A DNA stretch of 64,000 bases. Source: an uncultured Collinsella sp. (GTDB lineage Bacteria > Actinomycetota > Coriobacteriia > Coriobacteriales > Coriobacteriaceae). Below the pieces are notes generated by a model. That model saw only the letters and a program-made list of their open reading frames with translations. It ran no database searches and was not told the DNA's origin. Location: positions 4,039 through 68,038 of the forward strand of contig CABURV010000001.1 of the NCBI GenBank assembly GCA_902494035.1, given 5' to 3'. This document shows, piece after piece, positions 34,281 through 42,943 of the stretch. The number at the start of each line of letters is the position of its first letter. Position 1 is the first letter of the stretch. A program made the position numbers and the translations under genes.

Positions 34281-36041
34281 TTATGCCTCGAGGTTTTCCT
34301 CGATCCAGGCGACGGCACCCTTGGGATCCTTAGTGAGGTCGATGTACTGTTTGCCCTTGGGCGACAGCAGCGTGATGCCCAGGCGGTCGGTGTCGGCCTT
34401 CATCTCGTTGTAATAGGTGCGAACCTGCGGAGCCAGGACGATGACGTTGTACTGGTCCATGATGGCGTAGTGGCTGCCGTAGGCACCGGCGTTGGCGGTA
34501 ATGTCGATGCCCAGCTCGTCGGCGCCTTCCTTAAGCGCGTTGGCGAGCAGTGCAGAGGTGCCGGCGCCAGCGCACAGAACCAGAACCCTCAGATCCTTGC
34601 CCTTAAGGGCGGACGGAGCTGCGGAGGCCTCAGTGGCAGAAGCGGTCTCGACAACAGGAGCCTCAACGGCGGGGGCGGCAGCGGTCTTGACGGCCTTGGT
34701 CTCCTCGGCCTCTTCTTCGGCCAGGGTCTCGGCCTCCTGCTTGCACAGGACGTTGTCGTAGGCCTTGCAGAACGGGTAGTAGATCAAGAAGTCAACGACC
34801 AGCAGGACGACAACCAGGACCAGAGAGATCGGCTGGAAGTTGGTGTCGATGAAGGTGCCGATCGGTCCGGGGAGTGCCCACGGCATGGCATAGATAAAGC
34901 CGTTCATGCCCAAAAAGTCGATGAAGAACTTACCAATGAGGACGTTGGCCACGGGGGCAAACAGGAACGGGATCAGGAAGTACGGGTTGAGGATGATGGG
35001 CGCGGCGAACAGCAGCGGCTCGTTGACGGCGAACATCACGGGTACGACAGAGGCTTTGCCGACGGCCTTGAGCTGCTTGGAGCGCATAAAGAGCAGGAAG
35101 ATGATCGGGACAATGAACGTGGCGCCGGTGCCGCCGAGTTCGCCGATGTAGTTACCGAAGTTCTCGGTCAGGGCGAGGGCGGGGTGACCGCCGGCCTGCA
35201 GCGTGGCGAGGTTGGTGGTGATGTTGCCAAACAGCGCGGCGTTGAGGGCAGGCTTAACGACCGAGGGGCCGTGGATGCCCATGAACCAGAACAGCGGGAT
35301 CATGAACCAGATGAGGGCGAGGCCGGCGTAGGAATCGGCAGCGGCGAACAGCGGGCTCACCAGCGTGGAGATAACGTTGGCAAACGGGACGGCCAAGCAG
35401 GTGCGGCAGATAACGTCGATGACGGCGACAAACAGGATGGAGAAGCTGAAGGCGAAGATGTCGCGGAAGTTCTGGGCGATGGCGCCGGGGACTTCTTTGG
35501 GCAGCTTGATGGTGATGTCTCGCTTAATGCAGAAGGCATAGATGTTGACCGTGGCAAATGCGGCGACAAAGGAGCTCAGCAGGCCCTTGGTGCCCATGTT
35601 GTCGGTAAAGAACACCGAGACATCGGCGCCGTCGATCTTGGCACTCGTCTGGGTAACGGCCAAGATGAGCATAGCGCACATGGCGGCGACCATGGTGCTC
35701 GTGGCGTTGATGGCCTTGCCGGCAGGCATGCGGCGGTTCTTGGAGCCGGTCAGCGCGCTTGCGGTGGTGCCGGCGACCATGATGCCCACGACGCCCATCG
35801 TGAAGTTGTAAACCTTGTTGCAGAAGTTCACGACGTCGACGTTCCACCAGTCGGGCAGCGTAAAGCCGCCGACCGTGGCGACAACGCCCGGCAGGGTCGA
35901 AATAAGCAGGAAGACAGAAGAAGACAGGATGATGGGCATTGCTGCCAAAAAGCCGTCTTTAATGGCCTGAAGGTAGATGTTCTTAGAGACCTTGTCGAAG
36001 TACGGCTGACCTTTCTCCAAGAACTTAACGATCGATTCCAT
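34281..36041 (-). CDS. PTS lactose/cellobiose family IICB transporter
   Basis: A 586-residue IICB permease close to those at 24715 and 30795. MESIVKFLEKGQPYFDKVSKNIYLQAIKDGF opens IIC; WFMGIHGPSVVKPAL and VNEPLLFAAPIILNPYFLIPF mark the substrate region; the linker is Glu/Ala-rich; IIB has the phospho-Cys in VLVLCAGAGTSALLANAL. It is the second gene of an operon led by the GH1 gene at 36217. This order is the reverse of the two sister operons. AGGAGCGTGAACT precedes the ATG. Confidence 0.93.
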   Translation of the reverse strand: MESIVKFLEKGQPYFDKVSKNIYLQAIKDGFLAAMPIILSSSVFLLISTLPGVVATVGGFTLPDWWNVDVVNFCNKVYNFTMGVVGIMVAGTTASALTGSKNRRMPAGKAINATSTMVAAMCAMLILAVTQTSAKIDGADVSVFFTDNMGTKGLLSSFVAAFATVNIYAFCIKRDITIKLPKEVPGAIAQNFRDIFAFSFSILFVAVIDVICRTCLAVPFANVISTLVSPLFAAADSYAGLALIWFMIPLFWFMGIHGPSVVKPALNAALFGNITTNLATLQAGGHPALALTENFGNYIGELGGTGATFIVPIIFLLFMRSKQLKAVGKASVVPVMFAVNEPLLFAAPIILNPYFLIPFLFAPVANVLIGKFFIDFLGMNGFIYAMPWALPGPIGTFIDTNFQPISLVLVVVLLVVDFLIYYPFCKAYDNVLCKQEAETLAEEEAEETKAVKTAAAPAVEAPVVETASATEASAAPSALKGKDLRVLVLCAGAGTSALLANALKEGADELGIDITANAGAYGSHYAIMDQYNVIVLAPQVRTYYNEMKADTDRLGITLLSPKGKQYIDLTKDPKGAVAWIEENLEA

Positions 36042-36153
36042 AGTTCACGCTCCTCTTTGCATGAAATCTTAATGGCATGGACGTTGAAAACCTATATGGT
36101 CTCCCGCTTGCTAAAAGCCCGGGTGCAGGCGGGGTCGGTCCCAGGGGGAGAGA

Positions 36154-36192
36154 GGGGAGCGGCTGGGTTTGTATCGCATGGGGCCGCTCCCC
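36154..36192. other. Intercistronic hairpin, glycosidase to PTS
   Basis: GGGGAGCGGC and GCCGCTCCCC pair across 19 nt in the 175-base gap between the GH1 gene and the PTS gene. Surrounding G-rich and C-rich runs could extend it. Confidence 0.6.
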
Positions 36193-36216
36193 CTCGGGGG
36201 AAAGCGAGGCGATGCG

Positions 36217-37659
36217 CTACTGCGCGTCCGCTATAGTGTCGGCGAGCTCCTTGTACCAGAGTGCCGACTGCTTGATGTAGCGTTTTTGCGTGTCGAAGTC
36301 GATGTAGAACAGGCCGTAGCGCTTGTTATAGCCATTGGCCCACGAGAACTGGTCCTGCAGGCTCCAGATAAAGTAGCCCTGGACGTCGACGCCCTCGGCA
36401 CGCGCCTGGAGCACCTTCTCCATGTGCTGGTCGACAAAGTCGATGCGCTCGGGATCGGCGACGATGCCGTTTGCGTCGGGCTCGGGGTCCTTGTGGCCCA
36501 GGCCGTTTTCGGTGATATAGATGACGGGGAGGTTGGGATAGGTGGCGCTGATGTGCTTGAGCGTGTCGTAGAGGCCTTGCGGGTAGATGAGCCAATCCCA
36601 GTCGGTGGTGGGGATACCCGGCATATCGACCTGCTGCCCGACGCCCTTAAACTTAAAGCACGAGGTGCCCTTGTCTCCGGTGCCGTTAAAGCTGTTGGTG
36701 GACTCGCCATCGTAGGCGGCGATAAACGCCGACTGATAGTAGTTGAGGCCGAACATATCGTTGCGGGGCGCCGCCTTGGCGAGCTCCTCCATGTCGCTGT
36801 CCTCAACCGTAAGCGTGGCGTTGTTGGCACGCAGAATCTCGTTGATGAGTGAGAGGGTGCGCGCGGAGTAGTGACCCAGGAAGGCGCCGTCCATGATGAA
36901 GTCGGTGTAGAAGGCGTTGTACAGGTCGGCGGCGTGCTGGTCGGCGGGCGAGTCTGTGGCAGGATATGCCGGCGTCAGGACGTTGACCATGCCAATGCGT
37001 CCGCCCAGGTGCTCGGTCTCGTCAAGATCCTTATACAGGTTGACGGCGCGGGCGTGGGCAACGAGCTCGTTGTGCTGGCTCTGGATGCCGCTCGTCACAT
37101 CAAAGTGATGGTTGGGCGGGAAGTTGCCTTGGATGTATTGGGAGTGCGAGAGGCTGATGAGCTCGTTGATGGTGAACCAATTCTTGACCTCGCGGAACTC
37201 GCGGAAGCAGAACTCGGCATAGCGCACATAGGCGTCGACGGTCTTGCGGTTGAGCCAGTCGCCCTGGTTGAACAGGGCGGCGGGGGAGTCAAAGTGATGC
37301 AGGGACACATAGGGCTCGACGCCATACTTTTTGCAGCAGGCGAACAGCTCGTGGTAGTGCTTAACGCCCTCGGCGAGGGGCTCGGCATCGTCGCCGTTGG
37401 GGAAGATGCGGGTCCAGGCGATGGACACACGGATGGCGTTGAGTCCATGCTCGGCAGAAAGGCGGATATCCTCCTCGTAGCGGTTGTAGAAATCACTGGC
37501 CGGGTCGGGCAAAAAGCGACCCTGGGCGACAAGGTAATCGTCCCACATGGTCTTACCCTTGCCTGCCACCTTCGTGGAACCTTCCGTTTGGTACGCGGCG
37601 GTTGCGGCGCCCCAAACAAAGCCCTTCGGCAGCTGCTGTACGCGGTTTAGCAAAGACAT
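36217..37659 (-). CDS. Family 1 glycoside hydrolase, 6-phospho-beta-galactosidase type
   Basis: A 480-residue GH1 enzyme. The acid/base Glu lies in WFTINELISLSHSQ (usual NEP or NEI replaced by NEL), the nucleophile in VIYITENGLGHKDP, and the phosphate site S-x6-K-x-Y in FSWANGYNKRYG. It is the most diverged of the three GH1 proteins here, so its aglycone range probably differs. I chose the ATG at 37659 (GAGAGGG about nine bases upstream); 37665 is the alternative. First gene of the operon, divergent from LacI 2. Confidence 0.88.
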   Translation of the reverse strand: MSLLNRVQQLPKGFVWGAATAAYQTEGSTKVAGKGKTMWDDYLVAQGRFLPDPASDFYNRYEEDIRLSAEHGLNAIRVSIAWTRIFPNGDDAEPLAEGVKHYHELFACCKKYGVEPYVSLHHFDSPAALFNQGDWLNRKTVDAYVRYAEFCFREFREVKNWFTINELISLSHSQYIQGNFPPNHHFDVTSGIQSQHNELVAHARAVNLYKDLDETEHLGGRIGMVNVLTPAYPATDSPADQHAADLYNAFYTDFIMDGAFLGHYSARTLSLINEILRANNATLTVEDSDMEELAKAAPRNDMFGLNYYQSAFIAAYDGESTNSFNGTGDKGTSCFKFKGVGQQVDMPGIPTTDWDWLIYPQGLYDTLKHISATYPNLPVIYITENGLGHKDPEPDANGIVADPERIDFVDQHMEKVLQARAEGVDVQGYFIWSLQDQFSWANGYNKRYGLFYIDFDTQKRYIKQSALWYKELADTIADAQ

Positions 37660-37778
37660 ATGCATACACCCTCTCGTCTCGCTGTTCGATATTGTGCGTT
37701 TGCGCTCAGGAGGCTCCCTGGTTAGCGTTCAGCGGTGAAAAAGCCCGATAAACACTATCTTAAAATGATTAGAACCAA

Positions 37779-37817
37779 AATGAGCACGTGAACATTTGAC
37801 AATGAGCACGTTAACAT
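37779..37817. promoter_or_regulatory. LacI-type operators for the regulator at 38010
   Basis: AATGAGCACGTGAACATT (37779-37796) and AATGAGCACGTTAACAT (37801-37817), with centres two helical turns apart, lie in the divergent GH1/lacI region. A third copy is at 37933. Confidence 0.8.
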
Positions 37818-37855
37818 CCGGCTGGGATGTATAGAAACAAAACAACTTCAAACAG

Positions 37856-37887
37856 CCGCGAACGGTTGTATTTGTTCGGTAAGCGGT
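37856..37887 (+). promoter_or_regulatory. Direct repeat pair of the CGGTGAACGGT motif just upstream of a -35 box
   Basis: CCGCGAACGGT at 37856 and CGGTAAGCGGT at 37877, 21 bp apart. The second ends five bases before TTGACA at 37893, a position typical of activator sites. Confidence 0.7.
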
Positions 37888-37892
37888 TTTGA

Positions 37893-37922
37893 TTGACAGA
37901 AGTTTTCATGTTGTGGTATATG
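37893..37922 (+). promoter_or_regulatory. Promoter of LacI 2
   Basis: TTGACA (37893-37898), 18-bp spacer, TATATG (37917-37922). Confidence 0.65.
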
Positions 37923-37932
37923 GCTCGGGTAT

Positions 37933-37950
37933 CATGAGCACGTTATCAAT
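37933..37950. promoter_or_regulatory. Third operator of LacI 2, over the start region of its own transcript
   Basis: CATGAGCACGTTATCAAT follows the -10 box by ten bases, consistent with autoregulation. Confidence 0.7.
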
Positions 37951-38009
37951 GTATGTACGATGCGCCATGGGCGCGGGGAATAGTTGGGAAGCAGGTTAGC
38001 GTGGAAGGC

Positions 38010-39038
38010 ATGGCTCAGCAGACAAGGAATGGTCATTCGGCGAGCGCGGCAGAGGTTGCGGCGCTCGCTGGCGTGAGCCGCCAGACTGTGTCTCGCGTGG
38101 TCAACGGTATGCCCAACGTGACGGAAAAGACGCGCAAGCGTGTGCTGGCCGCCATGGAAGAGCTGGGCTTTCGTCCCAATTTTGCTGGAGCGGCGTTGCG
38201 CGGCGGGTCGTATCGTTCTATTGGCCTGTGCATGTACAACATCACACGTGTCGGTAACCTGGCGACGCTCGAGGGTATCATGCAAGCGGCGCGCGAGCAC
38301 GATTTTGCCGTCACTATGATCGAGATGGGCGGCGACAAGCCCTATACACTTGCCGATGCCTCGCGCCGCATGGTCGAGCGACCCGTCGACGGCATGATTC
38401 TCAACATGAACCGCATGGCTCCCGATTTTGAGGAGTTTGTTCCCCAGCCGGGAGTGCGAACGGTCATCCTGTCCATGTATGCGCATCCGCGCTGCACGAC
38501 GATCGACTCCGACCAGTATGGTTCGTGCGAGCTGTTGACCAATTATCTGCTGGAACATGGTCACTCGAATATGCGGTTTGTGGCGGGTCCGGAAAACTCG
38601 ATTTCCTCGCGTTTTCGTGAGGCCGGTTGGCGCGATACGCTGGGTCGTGCTCATGTCGATGCCGCTCCGATGCTGCGTGGCGATTGGAGTGCGGACAGTG
38701 GGTACGCCATGGGCGAGCGGATTGCGGCCGAGGTGCTTGCCGGCGGGTCGCAGGCGCCGACTGCCGTGCTTGCGGCAAATGACCAGATGGCGCTGGGCGT
38801 TATCGCCGCGCTCGAGAACGCGGGCCTGTCCGTGCCCGACGACGTGAGCGTGGTTGGTATCGACGACGCACTCGAGGGACTTGTTCCTCACAATCGACTG
38901 ACGACGCTGCGATTTGATTTGCGCGGTGTCGGTAAGCTTGCGTTTGAGGCGGCGATTGGAGAGAGCTCGTCTATCGAGGCGATTCATGTGCCGAGTACGC
39001 TGGTCGAACGCTCGACTGTTAGGGACATACGGGGTTAG
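38010..39038 (+). CDS. LacI family regulator 2
   Basis: A 342-residue LacI/GalR regulator: HTH AAEVAALAGVSRQTVSRVVNG, hinge FRPNFAGAALRGG, sensor domain IGLCMYNITRVGNLATLEGIMQAAREHDF and AANDQMALGVIAALENAGLSVPDDVSVVGIDD. I start at the ATG at 38010 because homology begins just after it; the open frame reaches an ATG at 37953 that lies in the leader. Operators of the form ATGAGCACGTTAACA surround its promoter and the divergent GH1-PTS operon. Confidence 0.9.
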   Translation: MAQQTRNGHSASAAEVAALAGVSRQTVSRVVNGMPNVTEKTRKRVLAAMEELGFRPNFAGAALRGGSYRSIGLCMYNITRVGNLATLEGIMQAAREHDFAVTMIEMGGDKPYTLADASRRMVERPVDGMILNMNRMAPDFEEFVPQPGVRTVILSMYAHPRCTTIDSDQYGSCELLTNYLLEHGHSNMRFVAGPENSISSRFREAGWRDTLGRAHVDAAPMLRGDWSADSGYAMGERIAAEVLAGGSQAPTAVLAANDQMALGVIAALENAGLSVPDDVSVVGIDDALEGLVPHNRLTTLRFDLRGVGKLAFEAAIGESSSIEAIHVPSTLVERSTVRDIRG

Positions 39039-39052
39039 GTCCTACTCCGTTT

Positions 39053-39190
39053 GTCTCGATTTGTAACAGGTAGACGGTCAAAAGCGGGCTACGTGTTACA
39101 GATTTAGATTCTTCGGAAAGAGCAATCCTGTTCGTCTCAATCTGTAACAGCTAGGACCAAAAAACTCGGCTAGATGTTACAGATCGAGAC
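39053..39190. repeat. Palindromic 57-nt repeat array D (two units)
   Basis: Units at 39053-39109 (type I, centre GACGGTCAAAAGCGGG) and 39134-39190 (type II, centre GGACCAAAAAACTCGG), 81 nt apart. It lies between the convergent lacI and GH1 genes, just before the GH1 terminator. Confidence 0.95.
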
Positions 39191-39217
39191 AAACGGCTCC
39201 CGACCAGCCCAAAAACA

Positions 39218-39260
39218 AAAAGACCGGGGGCGGCGCGCCGTGTGACGTGCCGCCCCCGGC
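39218..39260 (-). terminator. Terminator of the lacE-lacG-like operon
   Basis: On the minus strand GCCGGGGGCGGC pairs with GCCGCCCCCGGT and runs into CTTTTTG. Confidence 0.88.
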
Positions 39261-39305
39261 TGAGAAATGGGGACAGGTTGTGTGAGCGGGCAACCCCGCC
39301 AGCCA

Positions 39306-40745
39306 CTAGTCCAGACGACGGGTCTGCGCCACGTGCTTGTACCAGTAGGCGCTTGCCTTGGGCGTGCGCTTCTGGGTTTCAAAGTCAACGTAAAAGAAGC
39401 CGTAACGCTTGTTGTAGCCATTGGTCCAGGAGAACTGATCCTGCAGGCTCCACAGGAAGTAGCCGCCCACGTTGACGCCCACCTCCATGGCCTTGAGCAG
39501 CCAACGCAGGTGCTGCTCGATGTAGTCGATGCGCGGCTGGTCGTCCACAAAACCGTTCTTGTAGGGGTCCTTGTAGCCCATGCCGTTCTCGGTGATGAAG
39601 ATCTGCTTGTAGTTGGGGTAGCGCTGCTTAATGTAGACGAGCAGATCGAACAGACCCTCGGGATAGATGATCCAGTCCCAGTCGGTGGTGGGGATGCCGG
39701 GCTTGTTCACATGCTCGCCAATGCCCTTGACGCGCCAGCGACCGGTGCCCTTCTCGCCCGTACCGTTGTGGTGCAGGTCGTTCTCGCCATCGTAAGCCTT
39801 CAAAAAACGGCACTGATAGTTGTTAACGCCCAGGTAGTCGTTGTAGAGCGCTGCCTCGCGCATAATCTCGAGGTCCTCGTCCAAGATCTCGATGGTGCCG
39901 CCCGAGACGGCAGCCAGGCGGTTGGCGCACTCGAGGGTGTCGGGGGCATACTCGCCGCGGAACGTCGCGTCGAGCAAAAACTGGTTTTGCAGCACGTGCT
40001 CGTTGTTGGCGGCTTTGATGTCGGCGGGGTCGTTCTCGTTGAGCGGGTACTTAAACTCCAGCGACTGGATGACGCCGATTTTGCCCTTAAAGCCGCCGTT
40101 GTGGAAGGCCAGCACGGCCTTGGCGTGGGCGAGCATCATGTTGTGCTCGCACTGGAAGGCCTCGGCCAGATGCGCCTTGACGCCACCGGGGAAGGTGCCC
40201 TCGATGTAGGTGTTGGAGGCGTCGGCCCAGATCTCGTTAAAGGTGAACCAGTAGGTCACCTGGTCGGCGTACTCCTTAAAGCAGAAGGTGGCAAAGTCCA
40301 CAAAGGCGTCGATGGTCTCGCGGTTGAGGAAGTCGCCCTTCTCAAAGAGGGGAAGCGGCGTGTCAAAGTGATGCAGCGTGACGAACGGCTCAACGTGGTG
40401 CTTGTGACACTCGGCGAAGAGATCGTGGTAGAACTGGACGCCCTCGGGGTTGATTTCGCCGGTGCCGTTGGGGAAGATGCGGCTCCAGGCGATGGAGAGG
40501 CGAATGCCGTTGATGCCGAACTCCTCGCACAGCTCCAGGTCGACGGGGTACTGGTTGTAGAAGTCCGAAGCGGGATCGGGGGAGAAGCGCCCCTGGGCCT
40601 CCAGAAAGTCGTCCCAGGCAACCTTGCCCTTACCGTGAGTGCGGGTCTCGCCCTCTACCTGGTAGGCAGCGGTGGCGCCGCCAAAGACAAAGTCCTCGGG
40701 AAACTGCGCGGGCGGGTTGGTGACGCTAGCAGGATTAACGGACAT
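39306..40745 (-). CDS. lacG: Family 1 glycoside hydrolase, LacG-like 6-phospho-beta-galactosidase
   Basis: A 479-residue GH1 enzyme. Acid/base in YWFTFNEIWADAS, nucleophile in IFITENGMGYKDP, phosphate pocket FSWTNGYNKRYG (S-x6-K-x-Y with the LacG-type Trp). The C-terminal FYVDFETQKRTPKASAYWYK also follows LacG proteins. It is downstream of the lacE-like gene on the same strand, separated by a GC-rich hairpin. It probably releases galactose-6-phosphate for LacAB at 46069; a gluco-configured substrate is not excluded. Confidence 0.88.
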   Translation of the reverse strand: MSVNPASVTNPPAQFPEDFVFGGATAAYQVEGETRTHGKGKVAWDDFLEAQGRFSPDPASDFYNQYPVDLELCEEFGINGIRLSIAWSRIFPNGTGEINPEGVQFYHDLFAECHKHHVEPFVTLHHFDTPLPLFEKGDFLNRETIDAFVDFATFCFKEYADQVTYWFTFNEIWADASNTYIEGTFPGGVKAHLAEAFQCEHNMMLAHAKAVLAFHNGGFKGKIGVIQSLEFKYPLNENDPADIKAANNEHVLQNQFLLDATFRGEYAPDTLECANRLAAVSGGTIEILDEDLEIMREAALYNDYLGVNNYQCRFLKAYDGENDLHHNGTGEKGTGRWRVKGIGEHVNKPGIPTTDWDWIIYPEGLFDLLVYIKQRYPNYKQIFITENGMGYKDPYKNGFVDDQPRIDYIEQHLRWLLKAMEVGVNVGGYFLWSLQDQFSWTNGYNKRYGFFYVDFETQKRTPKASAYWYKHVAQTRRLD

Positions 40746-40769
40746 GATGATCCAATCGTCTAAATCGAA

Positions 40770-40801
40770 GGGCCAGCCGGTCTTGGATGGTCGGCTGGCC
40801 C
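40770..40801. other. Intercistronic hairpin, lacE to lacG
   Basis: GGGCCAGCCG pairs with CGGCTGGCCC over a 12-nt loop in the 66-base gap between the two genes, without a T-tract. Confidence 0.65.
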
Positions 40802-40811
40802 TGGGCGTTAC

Positions 40812-42586
40812 TTACTTCGAAAGTTGCTCACTCACGAAGGCGAGAGACTTGTCGCCGTTCTGGGAGAGCTCGATGTACTGCTTGCCACGGCAGGCGACGC
40901 ACTTGTTGCCCACGCGCTCACAGTCCTTCTGCAGGTCGGCCAGGTAGCTTGCGGCCTGCGGGGCCAGGACGACCAGGTCAAAGTCGGGGAGCATGTCCAC
41001 GTGGTTGCCATAGGCCTCGGCAGCGGTCTCGAGGTTAATGCCGCGCTCCTTGGCGGCCTTGGCCAGCGCGTTGGCGAGCAGGCCCGAGGTTCCGCCGCCC
41101 TGGCAGAGCACGAGCACGCGCTTGCCGTTGAGGTCGCTGGCGGTCGTTGTCTCGGCAGCGGGTGCTGCGGAAGCGGCGGGGGAGTCGGCCTTCACGGCCT
41201 CGGCAGCAGCGCCGGCGGCAACGCTCTTGGCGTCAGCCTTGCCCTGGAAGGCATCGTTGAGCTTGGCGGCCTTCTCGGCGTTCTTGGCGGCGAGCTCCTC
41301 CTGGGAGATCTCGGCCTCCTCGGCGCACTTCTGGGCGTCATAGGCACGGAAGAACGGGTAGTACAGAACGAAGTCGACGACCAGGATAAGGGCGAGCATC
41401 ACAAAAGCGAGCGGCTGGAAGCCCAGGCCCATGATGGTGCCGATGGGGCCGGGGACGGTCCAAGGCAGGGTGTACATAAAGCCGTTCATGCCCAAGAAGT
41501 CGATAAAGATCTTGAGGATCCAGATGTTGGCGATCGGGGCAAAGACAAACGGGACAAAGAAGACGGGGTTGAGCACGATGGGCGCGGCGAACAGCAGCGG
41601 CTCGTTGACGGCAAAGCAGACGGGGACGATGGCGGCCTTACCGACGGCGCGCATCTCCTGAGACTTGGCCAGGAAGCAGAACATAAAGACCAGGACGAGC
41701 GTGGCGCCGGTGCCGCCCATGCAGACGACGAAGTACTGGGCACCCTGGGTCAGGACAGCGGAAGCGTGCTGGCCGGCCTGGAACGCAGCCAGGTTGTCGG
41801 TCATGTTGGCAACGAGAGCGGCGGCGATGGCGGGCTCGACGATCGAGGGGCCGTGGACGCCCACGAACCAGAAGAGGCTCATGGCGCCGTAGATCACAGC
41901 GAGGCCGATGTAGCCATCGGCAGCGGTGAACAGGGGCTGGAACACCTGGATGACACCCTGGGCAAAGCAGAAGCCAAAAGCAGCGCGGAAGACGATGTCA
42001 AAAACCCAAAAGACGGTGATGCAGACGGAGAAGGGGATGATGTCCTTAAAGGTCTGCGAGATGTTGGGCGGAACCTGCTCGGGCATCTTGACGGTGATGT
42101 TGCGCTTAATGAAGAACTTGTAGATGATGCCGGTCACAAACGCAGCGATGAAAGCGGTCAGCAGGCCCTTGGAACCAAGGTAGGTGGTGTTGAAACCGCT
42201 GGCAGCGTCCGTGGCGATGGTGTCGCTCGAAAGGAGCAAGAAGCCGATGATGGCCGCGCACATGCACGAGATGAAGTTGATCTGGTTGTTCTTGGGCAGA
42301 TCGCGGTTCTGAGCGTCGGCGAAGTGCTTGGCCGTGGTGGCGGCGCAGGCGATGGCCAGGATGCCCATGGAGTAGTTGTAGCACTTCCACAGGGCGTTGT
42401 TGATGTCATCGGGCCAGTAGAAACCCCAGATGTTGGGGACCGAGGCTACCAGGCAGAAGATGGACGAGAAGATGATGATGGGGATGACGGAGATAAAGCC
42501 GTCGCGGATCGCCTTGAGGTACTTGTTGCGGGCGATCGCGTTGAAAAAGGCTGGCCCTTTTCGATGATGGCGATGAGTTGCTCCAT
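40812..42586 (-). CDS. lacE: LacE-type PTS IICB transporter with an N-terminal frameshift
   Basis: A lactose-specific IICB. The proper start is the ATG at 42586 (AGGAGCATTGC upstream) encoding MEQLIAIIEKGQP, but the next codons fall out of frame: the run after CC has five T where six are needed to read PFFNAIARNKYLKAIRDGF, which continues in another frame to the end. From there the protein is normal: NRDLPKNNQINFIS, FVGVHGPSIVEPAI, VNEPLLFAAPIVLNP, and IIB phospho-Cys in VLVLCQGGGTSGLLANAL. As written, translation would stop within about 40 codons. Homopolymer sequencing error, phase variation or a fresh mutation are the options. Confidence 0.85.
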
Positions 42587-42646
42587 GCAATGCTCCTAAG
42601 AGTCGGTGGGTTAGCAACGATGGTAGCTTTTGGCGTTCGGTTGCCA

Positions 42647-42667
42647 AAATGTTGACGTTGCCATTTT
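42647..42667. promoter_or_regulatory. LacI-type operator beside lacE
   Basis: AAATGTTGACGTTGCCATTTT, reverse complement close to the site at 42767, lies about 60 bases before the lacE start. Confidence 0.75.
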
Positions 42668-42766
42668 GCGACACAAAAAAAGACGCGAACCGGTGGTTCC
42701 TGTGCCTGCGAACCGTCGATTCCTTATGCGTAAACGTTTGAGCCGCCCGGTGGCTCTGTATTTGCG

Positions 42767-42786
42767 CAATGGCAACGTTAACATTT
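42767..42786. promoter_or_regulatory. LacI-type operator between lacE and LacI 3
   Basis: CAATGGCAACGTTAACATTT. With the copy at 42647 it defines the third operator variant, AATGGCAACGTTAACATT. Confidence 0.75.
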
Positions 42787-42820
42787 GGTCGACAAAAGCC
42801 GTTCGGGGAAGCAAAAATGT

Positions 42821-42831
42821 CGGTGAACGGT
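42821..42831 (+). promoter_or_regulatory. CGGTGAACGGT site before LacI 3
   Basis: A single exact copy of the 11-mer, pointing to the LacI 3 gene. No second copy at 21 bp. Confidence 0.55.
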
Positions 42832-42943
42832 AGGTTTTGGGTGGTGAGCGTATGGTGGGGGAGGCGTTGGATATACTTGAAGGCGTTAAAAATGACTGCG
42901 CAAGGTGCCACCAATGGCATCGTTGACATAGAAAGATCGACCT

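Noticed and set aside
22333..39190. CRISPR arrays
   Set aside because: Repeat-spacer geometry looks CRISPR-like, but the 57-nt repeat is itself a long palindrome with a variable centre, spacers are only 22-24 nt and partly alike, and there are no cas genes in the window.
40812..42929. 705-codon version of lacE starting at 42929
   Set aside because: Its first 115 or so residues cross the operator region and have no similarity; the real start at 42586 is in another frame and is followed by a one-base shift.
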